DNA from: Nocardia stercoris
Lineage (GTDB): Bacteria > Actinomycetota > Actinomycetes > Mycobacteriales > Mycobacteriaceae
DNA: 64,000 nt
Reading direction: 5' to 3'
NCBI RefSeq assembly: GCF_003696265.1
Contig: NZ_RFFH01000012.1
Location: 135,589 to 199,588 of the forward strand
Shown here: positions 24,770 to 32,999 of the stretch, piece after piece
Layout of the letters: each line of letters begins with the position of its first letter
How positions within the stretch are numbered: position 1 is the stretch's first letter
Program-made: the position numbers and the translations under genes
Notes under the pieces: model-generated
Seen by the model: the letters and a program-made list of their open reading frames with translations, nothing else
Told to the model about the DNA's origin: nothing
The model's database searches: none

Positions 24770-25972
24770 ATGGCCGACCGCGTCGTACTCGCCTACTCCG
24801 GCGGGCTGGACACCTCCGTCGCCATCAGCTGGATCGGCAAGGAGACCGGCGCCGAGGTGGTCGCGGTCGCGATCGACCTGGGTCAGGGCGGCGAGGACAT
24901 GAACGTGGTGCGCCAGCGCGCCCTCGACTGCGGCGCCGTCGAGGCCGTCGTCGTCGACGCCCGGGACGAGTTCGCCGACGAGTACTGCCTGCCCACCGTG
25001 CAGGCCAACGCCCTCTACCAGGGCCAGTACCCGCTGGTCTCGGCCATCAGCCGCCCCCTGATCGTCAAGCACCTCGTCGAGGCCGCCAAGTTCCACGGCG
25101 CCACCACCGTCGCGCACGGCTGCACCGGTAAGGGCAACGACCAGGTCCGCTTCGAGGTCGGCATCGGCGCCCTCGCCCCCGACCTGAACGTCATCGCGCC
25201 GGTCCGCGACTACGCCTGGACCCGCGAGAAGGCCATCGCCTTCGCCGAGGAGAACAAGCTCCCGATCAACGTCTCCAAGAAGTCCCCGTTCTCCATCGAC
25301 CAGAACGTGTGGGGCCGCGCGGTCGAGACCGGGTTTCTCGAGGACCTGTGGAACGCGCCGACCAAGGACGTCTACGACTACACCGTCGACCCGACCGTCA
25401 ACTTCGAGGCGCCCGACGAGCTCATCATCACCTTCGACAAGGGTGTCCCGGTCGCCATCGACGGCCGCCCGGTCAGCGTGCTCGAGGCCATCGTCGAACT
25501 GAACCGCCGGGCGGGCCGCCAGGGCGTCGGCCGCCTCGACATGGTCGAGGACCGGCTCGTCGGCATCAAGAGCCGCGAGATCTACGAGGCGCCGGGCGCG
25601 CTCACCCTGATCGCCGCCCACCAGGCCCTGGAGAACGTCACTCTCGAGCGCGAGCTGGGCCGCTACAAGCGCCAGGTCGAGCAGCGCTGGGGCGAGCTGG
25701 CCTACGACGGCCTGTGGTTCTCCCCGCTCAAGCGCGCGCTGGACGCGTTCGTGCAGGACACCCAGGAGCACGTCTCCGGCGACATCCGCCTGGTGCTGCA
25801 CGGCGGCAACGTCGTGGTCAACGGCCGCCGCAGCAACGAGTCGCTCTACGACTTCAACCTCGCCACCTACGACGAGGGCGACAGCTTCGACCAGTCGCTG
25901 GCCAAGGGCTTCGTCCAGATCCACGGCCTGTCGTCGAAGGTCGCCGCCCGCCGGGACCTGAACCAGAAGTAA
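24770..25972 (+). CDS. argG: Argininosuccinate synthase
   Basis: 400 residues, full length. The ATP-pyrophosphatase P-loop LAYSGGLDTSVAISW is at the N-terminus, and the family signatures AHGCTGKGNDQVRFE, NLPINVSKKSPFSID-like segment (LPINVSKKSPFSIDQN) and GRRSNESLYDFNLATY are present. It joins citrulline and aspartate using ATP to make argininosuccinate in arginine synthesis. ATG start with a moderate ACGAGGAG site. Most likely regulated by the ARG box upstream. In M. tuberculosis argG lies in one long arg cluster; here no argCJBDFR genes occur in the preceding 24 kb. Confidence 0.97.
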   Translation: MADRVVLAYSGGLDTSVAISWIGKETGAEVVAVAIDLGQGGEDMNVVRQRALDCGAVEAVVVDARDEFADEYCLPTVQANALYQGQYPLVSAISRPLIVKHLVEAAKFHGATTVAHGCTGKGNDQVRFEVGIGALAPDLNVIAPVRDYAWTREKAIAFAEENKLPINVSKKSPFSIDQNVWGRAVETGFLEDLWNAPTKDVYDYTVDPTVNFEAPDELIITFDKGVPVAIDGRPVSVLEAIVELNRRAGRQGVGRLDMVEDRLVGIKSREIYEAPGALTLIAAHQALENVTLERELGRYKRQVEQRWGELAYDGLWFSPLKRALDAFVQDTQEHVSGDIRLVLHGGNVVVNGRRSNESLYDFNLATYDEGDSFDQSLAKGFVQIHGLSSKVAARRDLNQK

Positions 25973-26118
25973 GAGATCGGGGACGTCGGCCGCTGCCCGT
26001 CCCGAGGTGCCGGCCTGGCCGGGGTTAGATTGGTGACGACTGATCTCGTGCGGGCCGGGTAACTCGTCGGGTACGCCCACATTTGGTTCGGCATCCACCG
26101 TCGGCACGGGTCGACACC

Positions 26119-26145
26119 TTGCGGGCGGCACTGTGCCGCCCGCAA
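26119..26145 (+). terminator. Perfect hairpin after argG
   Basis: 12-bp perfect stem TTGCGGGCGGCA (26119-26130) and TGCCGCCCGCAA (26134-26145) with a CTG loop, about 150 bp after the argG stop and 28 bp before the methyltransferase start. No T-run. It could end argG transcripts or act as a 5' structure for the methyltransferase message. Confidence 0.55.
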
Positions 26146-26173
26146 AAGCCCGGAGAGGCGGGGAGTGCGCGCC

Positions 26174-27064
26174 ATGCGTGAGGACGGCGACAGCTGGGAT
26201 GTCACCGAGAGCGTCGGGATGACGGCGGTCGGGGTGGCGGCCATGCGCGCTGCCGAGACCGCCCGGCCCGACGCCCTGTTCCAGGACCCGTACGCGGAGA
26301 AGCTGGTGGCCGCCGTCGGGTCCGGGTGGGCGAAGCTCATGAGCGGCGAGGTCACCGTCGACGACGCCGACCAGGCCCGGATGTACGGGATGGCCAGCTT
26401 CATGACCGCCCGGACGGTGTATTTCGACGAGTACTTCGCGGCGACCTCGGCGGCCGGGATCCGGCAGGTGGTGATCCTGGCCGCCGGTCTGGACGCTCGT
26501 GCCTACCGGCTCGAATGGCCTTCCGGCACAGTCGTCTACGAGCTGGATCAGCCGAAGGTGCTGGCGTTCAAGGCCGCCGCGCTGGCCGACGACGAGCCCG
26601 CCGCGGATCTGCGGGAGATCGCCGTCGACTTGCGCGAGGACTGGCCGAAAGCTTTGCGGGACAAGGGTTTCGATCCAGTGAACCCGACTGCCTGGCTGGC
26701 CGAAGGACTGCTGCGCTACTTGCCCGCCGATGCGCAGGACCGCCTGCTCGCCGACATCGACGCGCTGAGCGCACCGGGCTCGCGGGTGGCGATCAACACG
26801 TGGAGCGGTGTGCGCGCGGAGAACTCGGAATTGCGCGCCGCGCGCGAGGAGATGCTCGCGAAGGCCGGGCTGACGATCGACGTGGAGAACCTCTGGTACG
26901 ACGAGGACGACCGCACCCCGCCCGTGGCGTGGTTCGCCGCCCACGGGTGGCAGGTCGAGACCACCGACAGCCGGACGCTGCTCGCCGCGCACGGCCGCGA
27001 GGTCCCCGACATCGCGGACACGGAACTGCTGCGCCACACCCTGATGACCGCCACCCGACCGTAA
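26174..27064 (+). CDS. Class I SAM-dependent methyltransferase (TIGR00027/PPM1-like family)
   Basis: 296 residues from ATG 26174, which has GGGGAG at a good distance; a GTG at 26165 is the other option. Family marks: SWDVTESVGMTAVGVAAMRA at the N-terminus, RTVYFDEYF, the SAM motif VVILAAGLDARAYRL, then VYELDQP and WLAEGLLRYLP. This large family in mycolate actinobacteria is related to leucine carboxyl methyltransferases; most members have unknown acceptors. It sits between argG and argH, 37 bp before argH, so it is probably co-transcribed with argH. No direct role in arginine synthesis is known. Confidence 0.86.
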   Translation: MREDGDSWDVTESVGMTAVGVAAMRAAETARPDALFQDPYAEKLVAAVGSGWAKLMSGEVTVDDADQARMYGMASFMTARTVYFDEYFAATSAAGIRQVVILAAGLDARAYRLEWPSGTVVYELDQPKVLAFKAAALADDEPAADLREIAVDLREDWPKALRDKGFDPVNPTAWLAEGLLRYLPADAQDRLLADIDALSAPGSRVAINTWSGVRAENSELRAAREEMLAKAGLTIDVENLWYDEDDRTPPVAWFAAHGWQVETTDSRTLLAAHGREVPDIADTELLRHTLMTATRP

Positions 27065-27101
27065 TCCCCACCGACACGACACATCCGAGGAGACAGCACC
27101 C

Positions 27102-28523
27102 ATGACCCAGGCCGGCGGCACCAACGAAGGCGCGCTCTGGGGTGGACGTTTCGCGTCCGGCCCGGCCGCGGCGATGGCCGCGCTGAGCAAGTCGACCCAC
27201 TTCGACTGGGCGCTGGCGCCGTACGACATCCGCGCCTCGAAAGCCCATGCCCGCGTGCTGCACAAGGCCGGGCTGCTCACCGACGGTGACCTGGACGGCA
27301 TGCTGACCGCGCTGGACGCGCTGGCCGTCGACGTCGCCTCCGGCGCGTTCGGTCCCGCCGAATCCGACGAGGACGTGCACGGTGCGCTGGAACGCGGCCT
27401 GATCGAGCGCGCCGGTACCGAACTGGGTGGCCGGCTGCGGGCCGGGCGGTCCCGCAACGACCAGGTGGCGACGCTGTTCCGGATGTGGTTGCGCGACGGG
27501 GTGCGCCGAGTCGCGGCGGGCGTGCTGGACGTGGTCGACGCGCTGGTCGCACAGGCCGCCGCGCACCCGGACGCGGTGATGCCGGGCAAGACCCACCTGC
27601 AGGCCGCGCAGCCGGTGCTGCTGGCCCACCAGCTGCTCGCGCACGCGCACCCGCTGCTGCGGGATGTGCAGCGGCTGCAGGACTTCGACAAGCGGGCCGC
27701 GGTGTCACCGTACGGTTCCGGTGCGCTGGCCGGTTCGTCGCTGGGCCTGGACCCGGAGGCGATCGCCGCCGAACTCGCCTTCGACGCGTCGGCCGCCAAC
27801 TCGATCGACGCCACCTCCGCGCGTGACTTCGCCGCCGAGGCCGCGTTCGTACTGGCCATGATCGCGGTCGACCTGTCCCGGTTCGCCGAAGAGGTGATCC
27901 TGTGGAGCACACCGGAATTCGGTTACGTCACGCTGTCGGACTCGTGGTCCACCGGGTCGTCGATCATGCCGCAGAAGAAGAACCCGGACGTCTCCGAGCT
28001 GACCCGCGGTAAGGCCGGCCGCCTGATCGGCAACCTGACCGGTCTACTGGCCACGCTCAAGGCACAGCCGCTGGCCTACAACCGGGACCTGCAGGAGGAC
28101 AAGGAACCACTGTTCGACTCGGTGGCCCAGCTGGAAATGCTGCTCCCCGCGTTCGCCGGCCAGACCGCCACCCTCACCTTCCACACCGACCGCATGGCCG
28201 AATTGGCGCCCGCCGGTTACACCCTCGCCACCGACATCGCGGAATGGATGGTGCGCCAAGGTGTTCCGTTCCGGGTCGCGCACGAAGCGGCGGGCGCGTG
28301 CGTGCGGGCCGCCGAGGCGCGCGGTGTGGGCCTGGACGAACTCACCGACGCCGAATTCGCCGCCGTCGACCCGGCTCTCACCCCCGCGGTGCGCGAGGTG
28401 CTGACGGTCCAGGGCTCGATCGCCTCCCGGAACTCGCGCGGCGGCACCGCCGGCGTGCGCGTCGCCGAGCAGCTCGACGAGGTGCGTGCCGCCGCGGCCC
28501 AGGCCCGGACCTGGGTGAAATAG
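27102..28523 (+). CDS. argH: Argininosuccinate lyase
   Basis: 473 residues. The fumarase/aspartase superfamily signature is GSSIMPQKKNPDVSEL, with the catalytic Ser in that loop, and RSRNDQVAT and THLQAAQPV for the other two conserved regions (catalytic His in the latter). It splits argininosuccinate into arginine and fumarate. ATG start with GAGGAGA upstream. It is 37 bp after a methyltransferase gene and 1.1 kb from argG, an interrupted argGH arrangement. Confidence 0.97.
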   Translation: MTQAGGTNEGALWGGRFASGPAAAMAALSKSTHFDWALAPYDIRASKAHARVLHKAGLLTDGDLDGMLTALDALAVDVASGAFGPAESDEDVHGALERGLIERAGTELGGRLRAGRSRNDQVATLFRMWLRDGVRRVAAGVLDVVDALVAQAAAHPDAVMPGKTHLQAAQPVLLAHQLLAHAHPLLRDVQRLQDFDKRAAVSPYGSGALAGSSLGLDPEAIAAELAFDASAANSIDATSARDFAAEAAFVLAMIAVDLSRFAEEVILWSTPEFGYVTLSDSWSTGSSIMPQKKNPDVSELTRGKAGRLIGNLTGLLATLKAQPLAYNRDLQEDKEPLFDSVAQLEMLLPAFAGQTATLTFHTDRMAELAPAGYTLATDIAEWMVRQGVPFRVAHEAAGACVRAAEARGVGLDELTDAEFAAVDPALTPAVREVLTVQGSIASRNSRGGTAGVRVAEQLDEVRAAAAQARTWVK

Positions 28524-28614
28524 CCTGCGCCACACAGCCGGCCGGGGCGTCCACACCAGGGCCGGGGCGTCCGGGCTCGCTCCGGTGAGCTCGCGCGCCG
28601 CTCGGTGCGGTCGC

Positions 28615-28620
28615 TAAGCT
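28615..28620 (+). promoter_or_regulatory. -10 element TAAGCT of the SMR gene, leaderless spacing
   Basis: TAAGCT is followed by 7 nt and the ATG at 28628, with no ribosome site; the same TAAGCT element precedes starts at 44230 and 56856. Transcription is predicted to begin at the start codon. Confidence 0.55.
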
Positions 28621-28627
28621 CGCCGTC

Positions 28628-28951
28628 ATGGCGCTGCTGTTCCTGATGATCGCGATCGCCTCCGAGGTCACCGCCACGGTGTCGCTGAAGATCTCCGCGG
28701 GCTTCACCAAACTCGTGCCGTCGGTGCTCGTGGTCGTCGGTTACCTCGTCGCGTTCGGGGCGCTGTCGCAAGCCCTGAAACGCGGCATGGCGGTGGGCGT
28801 CGCGTACGGCATCTGGTCCGCCATCGGTGTCGCCGCCGTGGCCACCATCGGCGCCCTGTGGCTCGGCGAGCGCCTCACCCTGATCCAGGCCGGCGGCATC
28901 GCGCTGATCATCCTCGGGGTGCTCGCGCTCGAACTCGGCAGCGCCGCTTAG
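28628..28951 (+). CDS. Small multidrug resistance (SMR) family transporter
   Basis: 107 residues with four membrane helices. The key Glu of the first helix is in AIASEVTATVSLK (Glu14), and GVAYGIWSAIGVAAVATIG in helix 3 carries the GxG packing motif; this is the pattern of EmrE/QacE/SugE proteins. They are dual-topology dimers that exchange protons for cationic drugs or guanidinium. The sequence does not allow a firm choice between drug and guanidinium type, and no guanidine riboswitch was seen upstream. It converges with the sigma-factor gene, the stop codons overlapping by 4 bp. Confidence 0.9.
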   Translation: MALLFLMIAIASEVTATVSLKISAGFTKLVPSVLVVVGYLVAFGALSQALKRGMAVGVAYGIWSAIGVAAVATIGALWLGERLTLIQAGGIALIILGVLALELGSAA

Positions 28952-30168
28952 CCTTTGCGTATCCGGGCGCTCTGCTCGAGCAGGAAACCGCGTTCGGCCC
29001 GATTGCGGGCGAGTACGGCGGCGGCATCGTAGGCCTGTGCCGCCGCCGCGGTCCGCCCGAGCCGGCGCAGCAGATCGGCGCGCACCGCGTGGAACAGGTG
29101 GTGCGCGCCGAGGTCGAGTCCCTCGACGACCGCGAGCGCTTCACCGGGACCCCGGACCTCCGCCAACGCCACCGCCCGATTGAGCGCCACGATCGGACCG
29201 GGATCGAACACCGTGAGCTGATCGTAGAGCGCGAGGATCTGCGCCCAGTCGGTGTCGGCCGCGTCGGCGGCCACCGCGTGCACGGCATTGATCGCGGCCT
29301 GAATCTGCAACGGCCCGGGGCGATTACCGCGCAGACAGGCCCGGACCAGCGCCAGCCCCTCCTCGATCGAGTCCCGATCCCAGCGTCCCCGATCCTGGCG
29401 CGCCAGCGGGACGAGCGCGCCGTCGGGCGTGGTACGCGCCGCCCGCCGCGAATCGGTCAGCACCATCAGTGCCAGGAGCCCCTGCACTTCGGGTTCGCCG
29501 GGCAGCAATTCGGTGAGGGCCCGGCCCAGGCGAATCGCCTCCGCGCACAGGTCGGCCCGGGCCAATCGGTCGCCGGCGGTGGCCGTGTGTCCCTCGGTGA
29601 AGATGAGGTAGACGACCGTCGAGACGGCAGCCAGCCGGGCGGGCAGCTCGGGCCCCGACGGCACCCGGTACGGGATCGCGGCGTCCCGGATCTTGCCCTT
29701 GGCGCGCGTGATCCGCTGGGCCAGAGTCGATTCGGGAACCAGGAAGGCGTGCGCGATCTCCGTGGTGGTGAGCCCGCCCACCAACCGCAGGGTCAGCGCG
29801 ACCTGTGCGGTCCGGGCCAGCGCCGGATGGCAGCAGGTGAAGATCAGGCGCAACCGGTCGTCGGGCAGGTCGTCGTGGTCGTCCGGCTCGTCCGGCGCGC
29901 GCAGCAGCACGGACTGGGCGTATTTGTCCCGGCGCACGGCTTCGCGCCGTACCCGGTCCACCGCCCGCCGGCGGGCCGTGGTGATGATCCACCCGGCGGG
30001 GCTGGGTGGCGTTCCGTCTTCCGGCCAGCGGCGCAGCGCGATGGTGAACGCGTCCTGGACCGCGTCCTCGGCGAGATCGACATCGCCGAAGACGCGGATC
30101 AGGCTCGCGACCGCGCGCCCGTACTGCTCGGCGAACACCGCCGCGATCGCGGCGTCGCCGGCGTTCAT
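28948..30168 (-). CDS. ECF sigma factor of the ECF42 type with C-terminal TPR-like extension
   Basis: 406 residues: sigma region 2 (VFGDVDLAEDAVQDAFTIAL), region 4 (TTTEIAHAFLVPESTLAQRI) and a long C-terminal helical extension of about 200 residues (TDWAQILALYDQLTVFDPGP, LNRAVALAEVRGPG, then LFHAVRADLLRRLGR), the DUF6596/TPR-like domain of ECF42. Members lack an anti-sigma factor; the extension is thought to control activity. The usual partner, a DGPF/YCII protein, is encoded just upstream (13 bp), which settles the subgroup. The targets are probably the operon itself. Confidence 0.9.
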   Translation of the reverse strand: MNAGDAAIAAVFAEQYGRAVASLIRVFGDVDLAEDAVQDAFTIALRRWPEDGTPPSPAGWIITTARRRAVDRVRREAVRRDKYAQSVLLRAPDEPDDHDDLPDDRLRLIFTCCHPALARTAQVALTLRLVGGLTTTEIAHAFLVPESTLAQRITRAKGKIRDAAIPYRVPSGPELPARLAAVSTVVYLIFTEGHTATAGDRLARADLCAEAIRLGRALTELLPGEPEVQGLLALMVLTDSRRAARTTPDGALVPLARQDRGRWDRDSIEEGLALVRACLRGNRPGPLQIQAAINAVHAVAADAADTDWAQILALYDQLTVFDPGPIVALNRAVALAEVRGPGEALAVVEGLDLGAHHLFHAVRADLLRRLGRTAAAAQAYDAAAVLARNRAERGFLLEQSARIRKG

Positions 30169-30181
30169 GCGCGCGCCACGG

Positions 30182-30520
30182 TCAGCGGTCCTGGAGGGGC
30201 CGCACTTCGACCGGCAGGGTGACCACCTGCGCCAGCCGGCGCCCCCACTCCAGTGCCGCGTCCAGGTCCGGGGCCCGGATCACCGTGAATCCGCCGATGT
30301 GTTCCTTGCTTTCGACGTACGGCCCGTCGGTCAGCAGCACCTCGGTGCCGCCGGCCCGCACGACCGTGGCGGTGCTCGGCGGACACAGCCCGGCCGCGAA
30401 CACCCACACCTCGGCGGCCCGCATCTCGTCGTTGAGCACCGCCAGCTCGCGCATGATCTCGTCCAGATCGTCGGGCGGATCGCCGTCGGGCTGGTAGATG
30501 CTCAGCAGGTACTGCTTCAT
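30182..30520 (-). CDS. YCII/DGPF-domain protein
   Basis: 112 residues, beginning MKQYLLSIYQPDG and carrying LLTDGPYVESKEHIGGF, the DGPF motif of proteins encoded with ECF42 sigma factors. The fold is a ferredoxin-like dimer related to YCII; a small enzymatic or sensing role is suspected but not shown. It starts 2 bp after the stop of the RibD-like gene and ends 13 bp before the sigma gene, so the three genes form one operon. Confidence 0.88.
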   Translation of the reverse strand: MKQYLLSIYQPDGDPPDDLDEIMRELAVLNDEMRAAEVWVFAAGLCPPSTATVVRAGGTEVLLTDGPYVESKEHIGGFTVIRAPDLDAALEWGRRLAQVVTLPVEVRPLQDR

Positions 30521-30522
30521 CG

Positions 30523-31116
30523 TCACTCCTGTTCCGCGGGCCGATAGGTGGCCATGACGACGCCGGTCGTCGTGGTGACGCTGTCGGTCAGTCGCAGCGC
30601 ACTCGTCTCGACTGCGTCGAACAGCCGCTGCCCGCTCCCCAGCACCAGCGGATGGATCTGCAACAGGTACTCGTCGATCATGCCCGCACCCATCAGCGCC
30701 CGCAGCAGTTGCCCGCTGCCGAGTACGACCAGTTCCAGTTCCGGCTGTTCGGCCCGCAGCCGGCCGACCGACGCGACGGCGTCCCCGGCGAGCAGAATCG
30801 AGTTCTGCCACGGCAACGGCCCGGACTGCGTCCGGGTGCAGACGTACTTGTCGGTCCGGTCGAGCACCTCGGTGAACGGATTGTCCGTGCGATGCGGCCA
30901 GACCCCGTAGAAGTCCTCGTAGGTGCGCCGCCCGAACAGCAACCCGCCCCCGAACGCCGCCATGTGTTCCCCGATGACCCGCCCCTGCTCCGGATCGGCA
31001 TAGCCCTGCGCCCATCCGCCGTGCGTGAACCCGCCCCGGGTGTCCTCGTCCGCCCGCCCCGGCCCCTGCATGACACCGTCCAGGCTGACACTGACGACTG
31101 CCGCGATCCTGCCCAT
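30523..31116 (-). CDS. Dihydrofolate reductase-like protein (RibD C-terminal domain family)
   Basis: 197 residues. The DHFR-like fold is seen in VVSVSLDGVMQGPGRADED, GGGLLFGRRTYEDFYGVW, the cofactor loop VVLGSGQLLRALMGAGMIDE split around GSGQLL, and LVLGSGQRLFD. Such proteins use NADPH to reduce small heterocycles; they are widely found with ECF42 or DGPF genes. ATG with a strong AAGGAGG site 5 nt upstream. First gene of the three-gene operon. Specific substrate unknown. Confidence 0.86.
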   Translation of the reverse strand: MGRIAAVVSVSLDGVMQGPGRADEDTRGGFTHGGWAQGYADPEQGRVIGEHMAAFGGGLLFGRRTYEDFYGVWPHRTDNPFTEVLDRTDKYVCTRTQSGPLPWQNSILLAGDAVASVGRLRAEQPELELVVLGSGQLLRALMGAGMIDEYLLQIHPLVLGSGQRLFDAVETSALRLTDSVTTTTGVVMATYRPAEQE

Positions 31117-31249
31117 GAATCCTCCTTCGACCGGCCCGGTCCGGTACCGGGCTCACCGGCTATACGAACGAGGACACCCGGATACGACATCGAGCCGGCG
31201 GCGAATTCGGACCGTGCTGTTGCCCACAATGAACCGGATCTCTATATGA

Positions 31250-31292
31250 ATATTGAATAATGATTCAATATATTGATTGACCGATATTGAAT
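31250..31292. repeat. AT-rich cluster of inverted and direct TATTGA repeats
   Basis: In a gap of 346 bp (31117-31462), ATATTGAAT (31250) and ATTCAATAT (31263) form a 9-bp inverted repeat, TCAATATATTGA (31265-31276) is a second, overlapping perfect palindrome, and a third ATATTGAAT starts at 31284. TATTGA/TCAATA occurs four times with spacings of 14, 6 and 14 bp. The composition is sharply different from the surrounding high-GC DNA. Probably a regulator-binding array for the divergent genes. The rest of the gap shows no other gene. Confidence 0.65.
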
Positions 31293-31435
31293 GTGGGTCG
31301 TATGCTGGGCGCTCCGATGCGATCGAGCTGGTTGGAGGTGCGATGAGGGCCCGGGAACGCCAGGAACGGCACCGATTCGGGCGGGGGACAGACATGAGTG
31401 GCGGATCGCTGCGGATGGGCGATCGCGCTATCATT

Positions 31436-31450
31436 GCTGTCAATGACAGC
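31436..31450. promoter_or_regulatory. Operator of the FitAB-like toxin-antitoxin operon
   Basis: Perfect inverted repeat GCTGTC-AAT-GACAGC, directly before the AGGAGG site of the antitoxin gene. TATCAT (31429-31434) just upstream could be the -10 box, so a bound ribbon-helix-helix antitoxin would cover the transcription start. Confidence 0.62.
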
Positions 31451-31462
31451 AGGAGGTGCGCG

Positions 31463-31705
31463 GTGGCAACGCTGACGATTCGTGGGCTCGACGACGATCT
31501 GCATGCGCGGCTGCGGGTGCAGGCGGCGCGGCACGGGCGATCCATGGAGGCGGAAGTGCGTGCCATCCTCGCCGACCAGCTGGCCGGTCCGGCGGATATG
31601 GACAACGGGTTGGGGAGTCGGATCCGTGCCCGATTCGCCGCCGTCGGCGAAGACCTCGACCTGCCGGCGCGGGTCGAGGCTCCGCGCGCGGCCGAGTTCG
31701 AATGA
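31463..31705 (+). CDS. FitA-like ribbon-helix-helix antitoxin
   Basis: 80 residues from GTG 31463, with AGGAGG 6 nt upstream. The N-terminal ribbon-helix-helix is ATLTIRGLDDDLHARLRVQA and then RHGRSMEAEVRAIL, the usual FitA/VapB pattern (residues 2-40). The C-terminus is the toxin-binding tail. The frame is open farther upstream to 31277, but those codons cross the operator and lack a ribosome site. The stop overlaps the toxin start in ATGA. Confidence 0.85.
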   Translation: MATLTIRGLDDDLHARLRVQAARHGRSMEAEVRAILADQLAGPADMDNGLGSRIRARFAAVGEDLDLPARVEAPRAAEFE

Positions 31706-32130
31706 TCATCCTGGACACGAACGTCCTGTCGGAACTGGTGAAGCGGGAGCCAGCGGAATCGGTTGTCCGGTGGCTGGATTCGATGCCCGCCCGTGAGATC
31801 TGCACGACATCGATCACCGCGGCCGAGTTGTGGTTCGGTGTGCGACGGCTTCCGTCCGGGCGGCGGAAGGTGTTACTGGCCGCGGGAATCGATGACATGC
31901 TGTACCGGGACCTGCAGGGGCGCATCGAACCCTTCGACACGGTTGCCGCCGGCCACTATGCGGACATCGTGTGCGACGCGATGCGATCGGGCCGGACGGT
32001 CAGCGCCGCCGACGCCGAGATCGCGGCAATCTGCATCGCGCGCCGTGCCGAGCTCGCCACCCGGAACGTGAAGGACTTCGCCGACACCGGGGTCGAGATC
32101 ATCAATCCTTGGGACTTCCAGGCCGATTGA
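31702..32130 (+). CDS. FitB/VapC-like PIN-domain toxin
   Basis: 142 residues, the usual VapC length. Active-site acids: Asp5 in ILDTNVLSEL, Glu42 in ITAAELWFGV, Asp104 in SAADAEIAAI and Asp in RNVKDFADTG. ISINPW-like C-terminal strand (IINPWDF) is typical of FitB/VapC. It is a Mg-dependent ribonuclease held inactive by the antitoxin made from the overlapping gene. No mobile element is adjacent. Confidence 0.9.
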   Translation: MIILDTNVLSELVKREPAESVVRWLDSMPAREICTTSITAAELWFGVRRLPSGRRKVLLAAGIDDMLYRDLQGRIEPFDTVAAGHYADIVCDAMRSGRTVSAADAEIAAICIARRAELATRNVKDFADTGVEIINPWDFQAD

Positions 32131-32183
32131 GACGGTTCGCTCCGGATGTGTGACGCGCCCCGACGCCGCCTGGGTACGACCGT

Positions 32184-32759
32184 CTAGCGGCGCGTGGGCC
32201 GCACGAAGTCCGCGAGGGCGGCGCGCAGGGCTTCCAGCCGGTGCCCGGCGTCGGCCTCCAGGAGCGCGGCCTCGCGCACCAGGCGGATCCACAGCTGCGC
32301 GCTGGCGCGGGGGGTGGCCGAGCCGAGCGCGGTGAAGTCGGGAATCAGGTGCTCGGCGGTGGCGTCGGTGCGGTGCTGGGCGGCCTGGGCGACGCCCGGT
32401 TCGGTGCGGGCGTCGATCAGCAGGGTGCGGACGCTGGCGTCGCGTAGACAGCGGTCGAGGTACAGCTCGGTGGCCTTGTGCAGGCGTTCGGGCCCGGGCG
32501 GGCAGTCGCGGGCCAAAGTGGCGATCTCGCGTTCGAGGCGGTCGTGAAAGGTCTCGTGCAGGGCGACCAGATAGTCGGCGCGGGTCGGGAAGTGGTGGAA
32601 GAAGGTGCCTTTCGATACGCCCGCGGCGGCCACGACCACGTTGGCGCTGATCCGGGGGAGGGGAATCCGCTCGGCCAGGGTGAGTCCTGCCTCGAGCAAC
32701 GCATCGCGGGTCCGTGCCGCGGCCGCGGCGCGTTGCGTCACCGGCGCCGGATCCGGCAT
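32184..32759 (-). CDS. TetR-family transcriptional regulator
   Basis: 191 residues. HTH in residues 12-60: TRDALLEAGLTLAERIPLP and NVVVAAAGVSKGTFFHHFPT, the TetR recognition region; the C-terminal ligand domain follows. ATG with GAAGGAGG upstream. Its natural target is not obvious because it converges with the toxin gene and the 240-bp gap upstream (32760-32999) contains no other promoter-facing gene except the end of ilvA. No palindromic operator was found in that gap, so it may regulate a distant gene. Confidence 0.87.
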   Translation of the reverse strand: MPDPAPVTQRAAAAARTRDALLEAGLTLAERIPLPRISANVVVAAAGVSKGTFFHHFPTRADYLVALHETFHDRLEREIATLARDCPPGPERLHKATELYLDRCLRDASVRTLLIDARTEPGVAQAAQHRTDATAEHLIPDFTALGSATPRASAQLWIRLVREAALLEADAGHRLEALRAALADFVRPTRR

Positions 32760-32922
32760 GTTCGGCCTCCTTCACCTCCGGTCGGGATGCGGCTGTCGTG
32801 GGGGCTTGATTCGCTCCCACGAAGCCGTCTCCGTACCTGTACAACTTCCGATTCGGGTGAATGGTAGATGGCTTCGCGCTGCCCGGATGGTGTTGTGCGA
32901 AAACGGGATTCACAGATACTTT

Positions 32923-32944
32923 CGGCCGACCACCCGGTCGGCCG
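32923..32944 (-). terminator. Hairpin downstream of the threonine deaminase gene
   Basis: Perfect 9-bp stem CGGCCGACC (32923-32931) and GGTCGGCCG (32936-32944) with loop ACCC, 55 bp after the ilvA stop on the minus strand. No T-run. Likely the end of the encapsulin-to-ilvA transcript. Confidence 0.5.
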
Positions 32945-32999
32945 CGGGGCCGTCCCAGCGCTGGGGAGGGCCCTACGATGCGGGCCGACTCCGGCTCGA

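Noticed and set aside
24662..27910. A 1082-codon minus-strand open frame across argG, the methyltransferase and argH
   Set aside because: Antisense to three well-supported genes; its translation has no recognisable motif.
28524..28627. Guanidine riboswitch before the SMR gene
   Set aside because: No guanidine-I, -II or -III core motif was found, and the -10 box 7 nt before the start leaves no leader.
31277..31462. N-terminal extension of the FitA-like antitoxin
   Set aside because: The extension crosses a palindromic operator and has no ribosome site, while GTG 31463 has AGGAGG and gives the normal antitoxin length.
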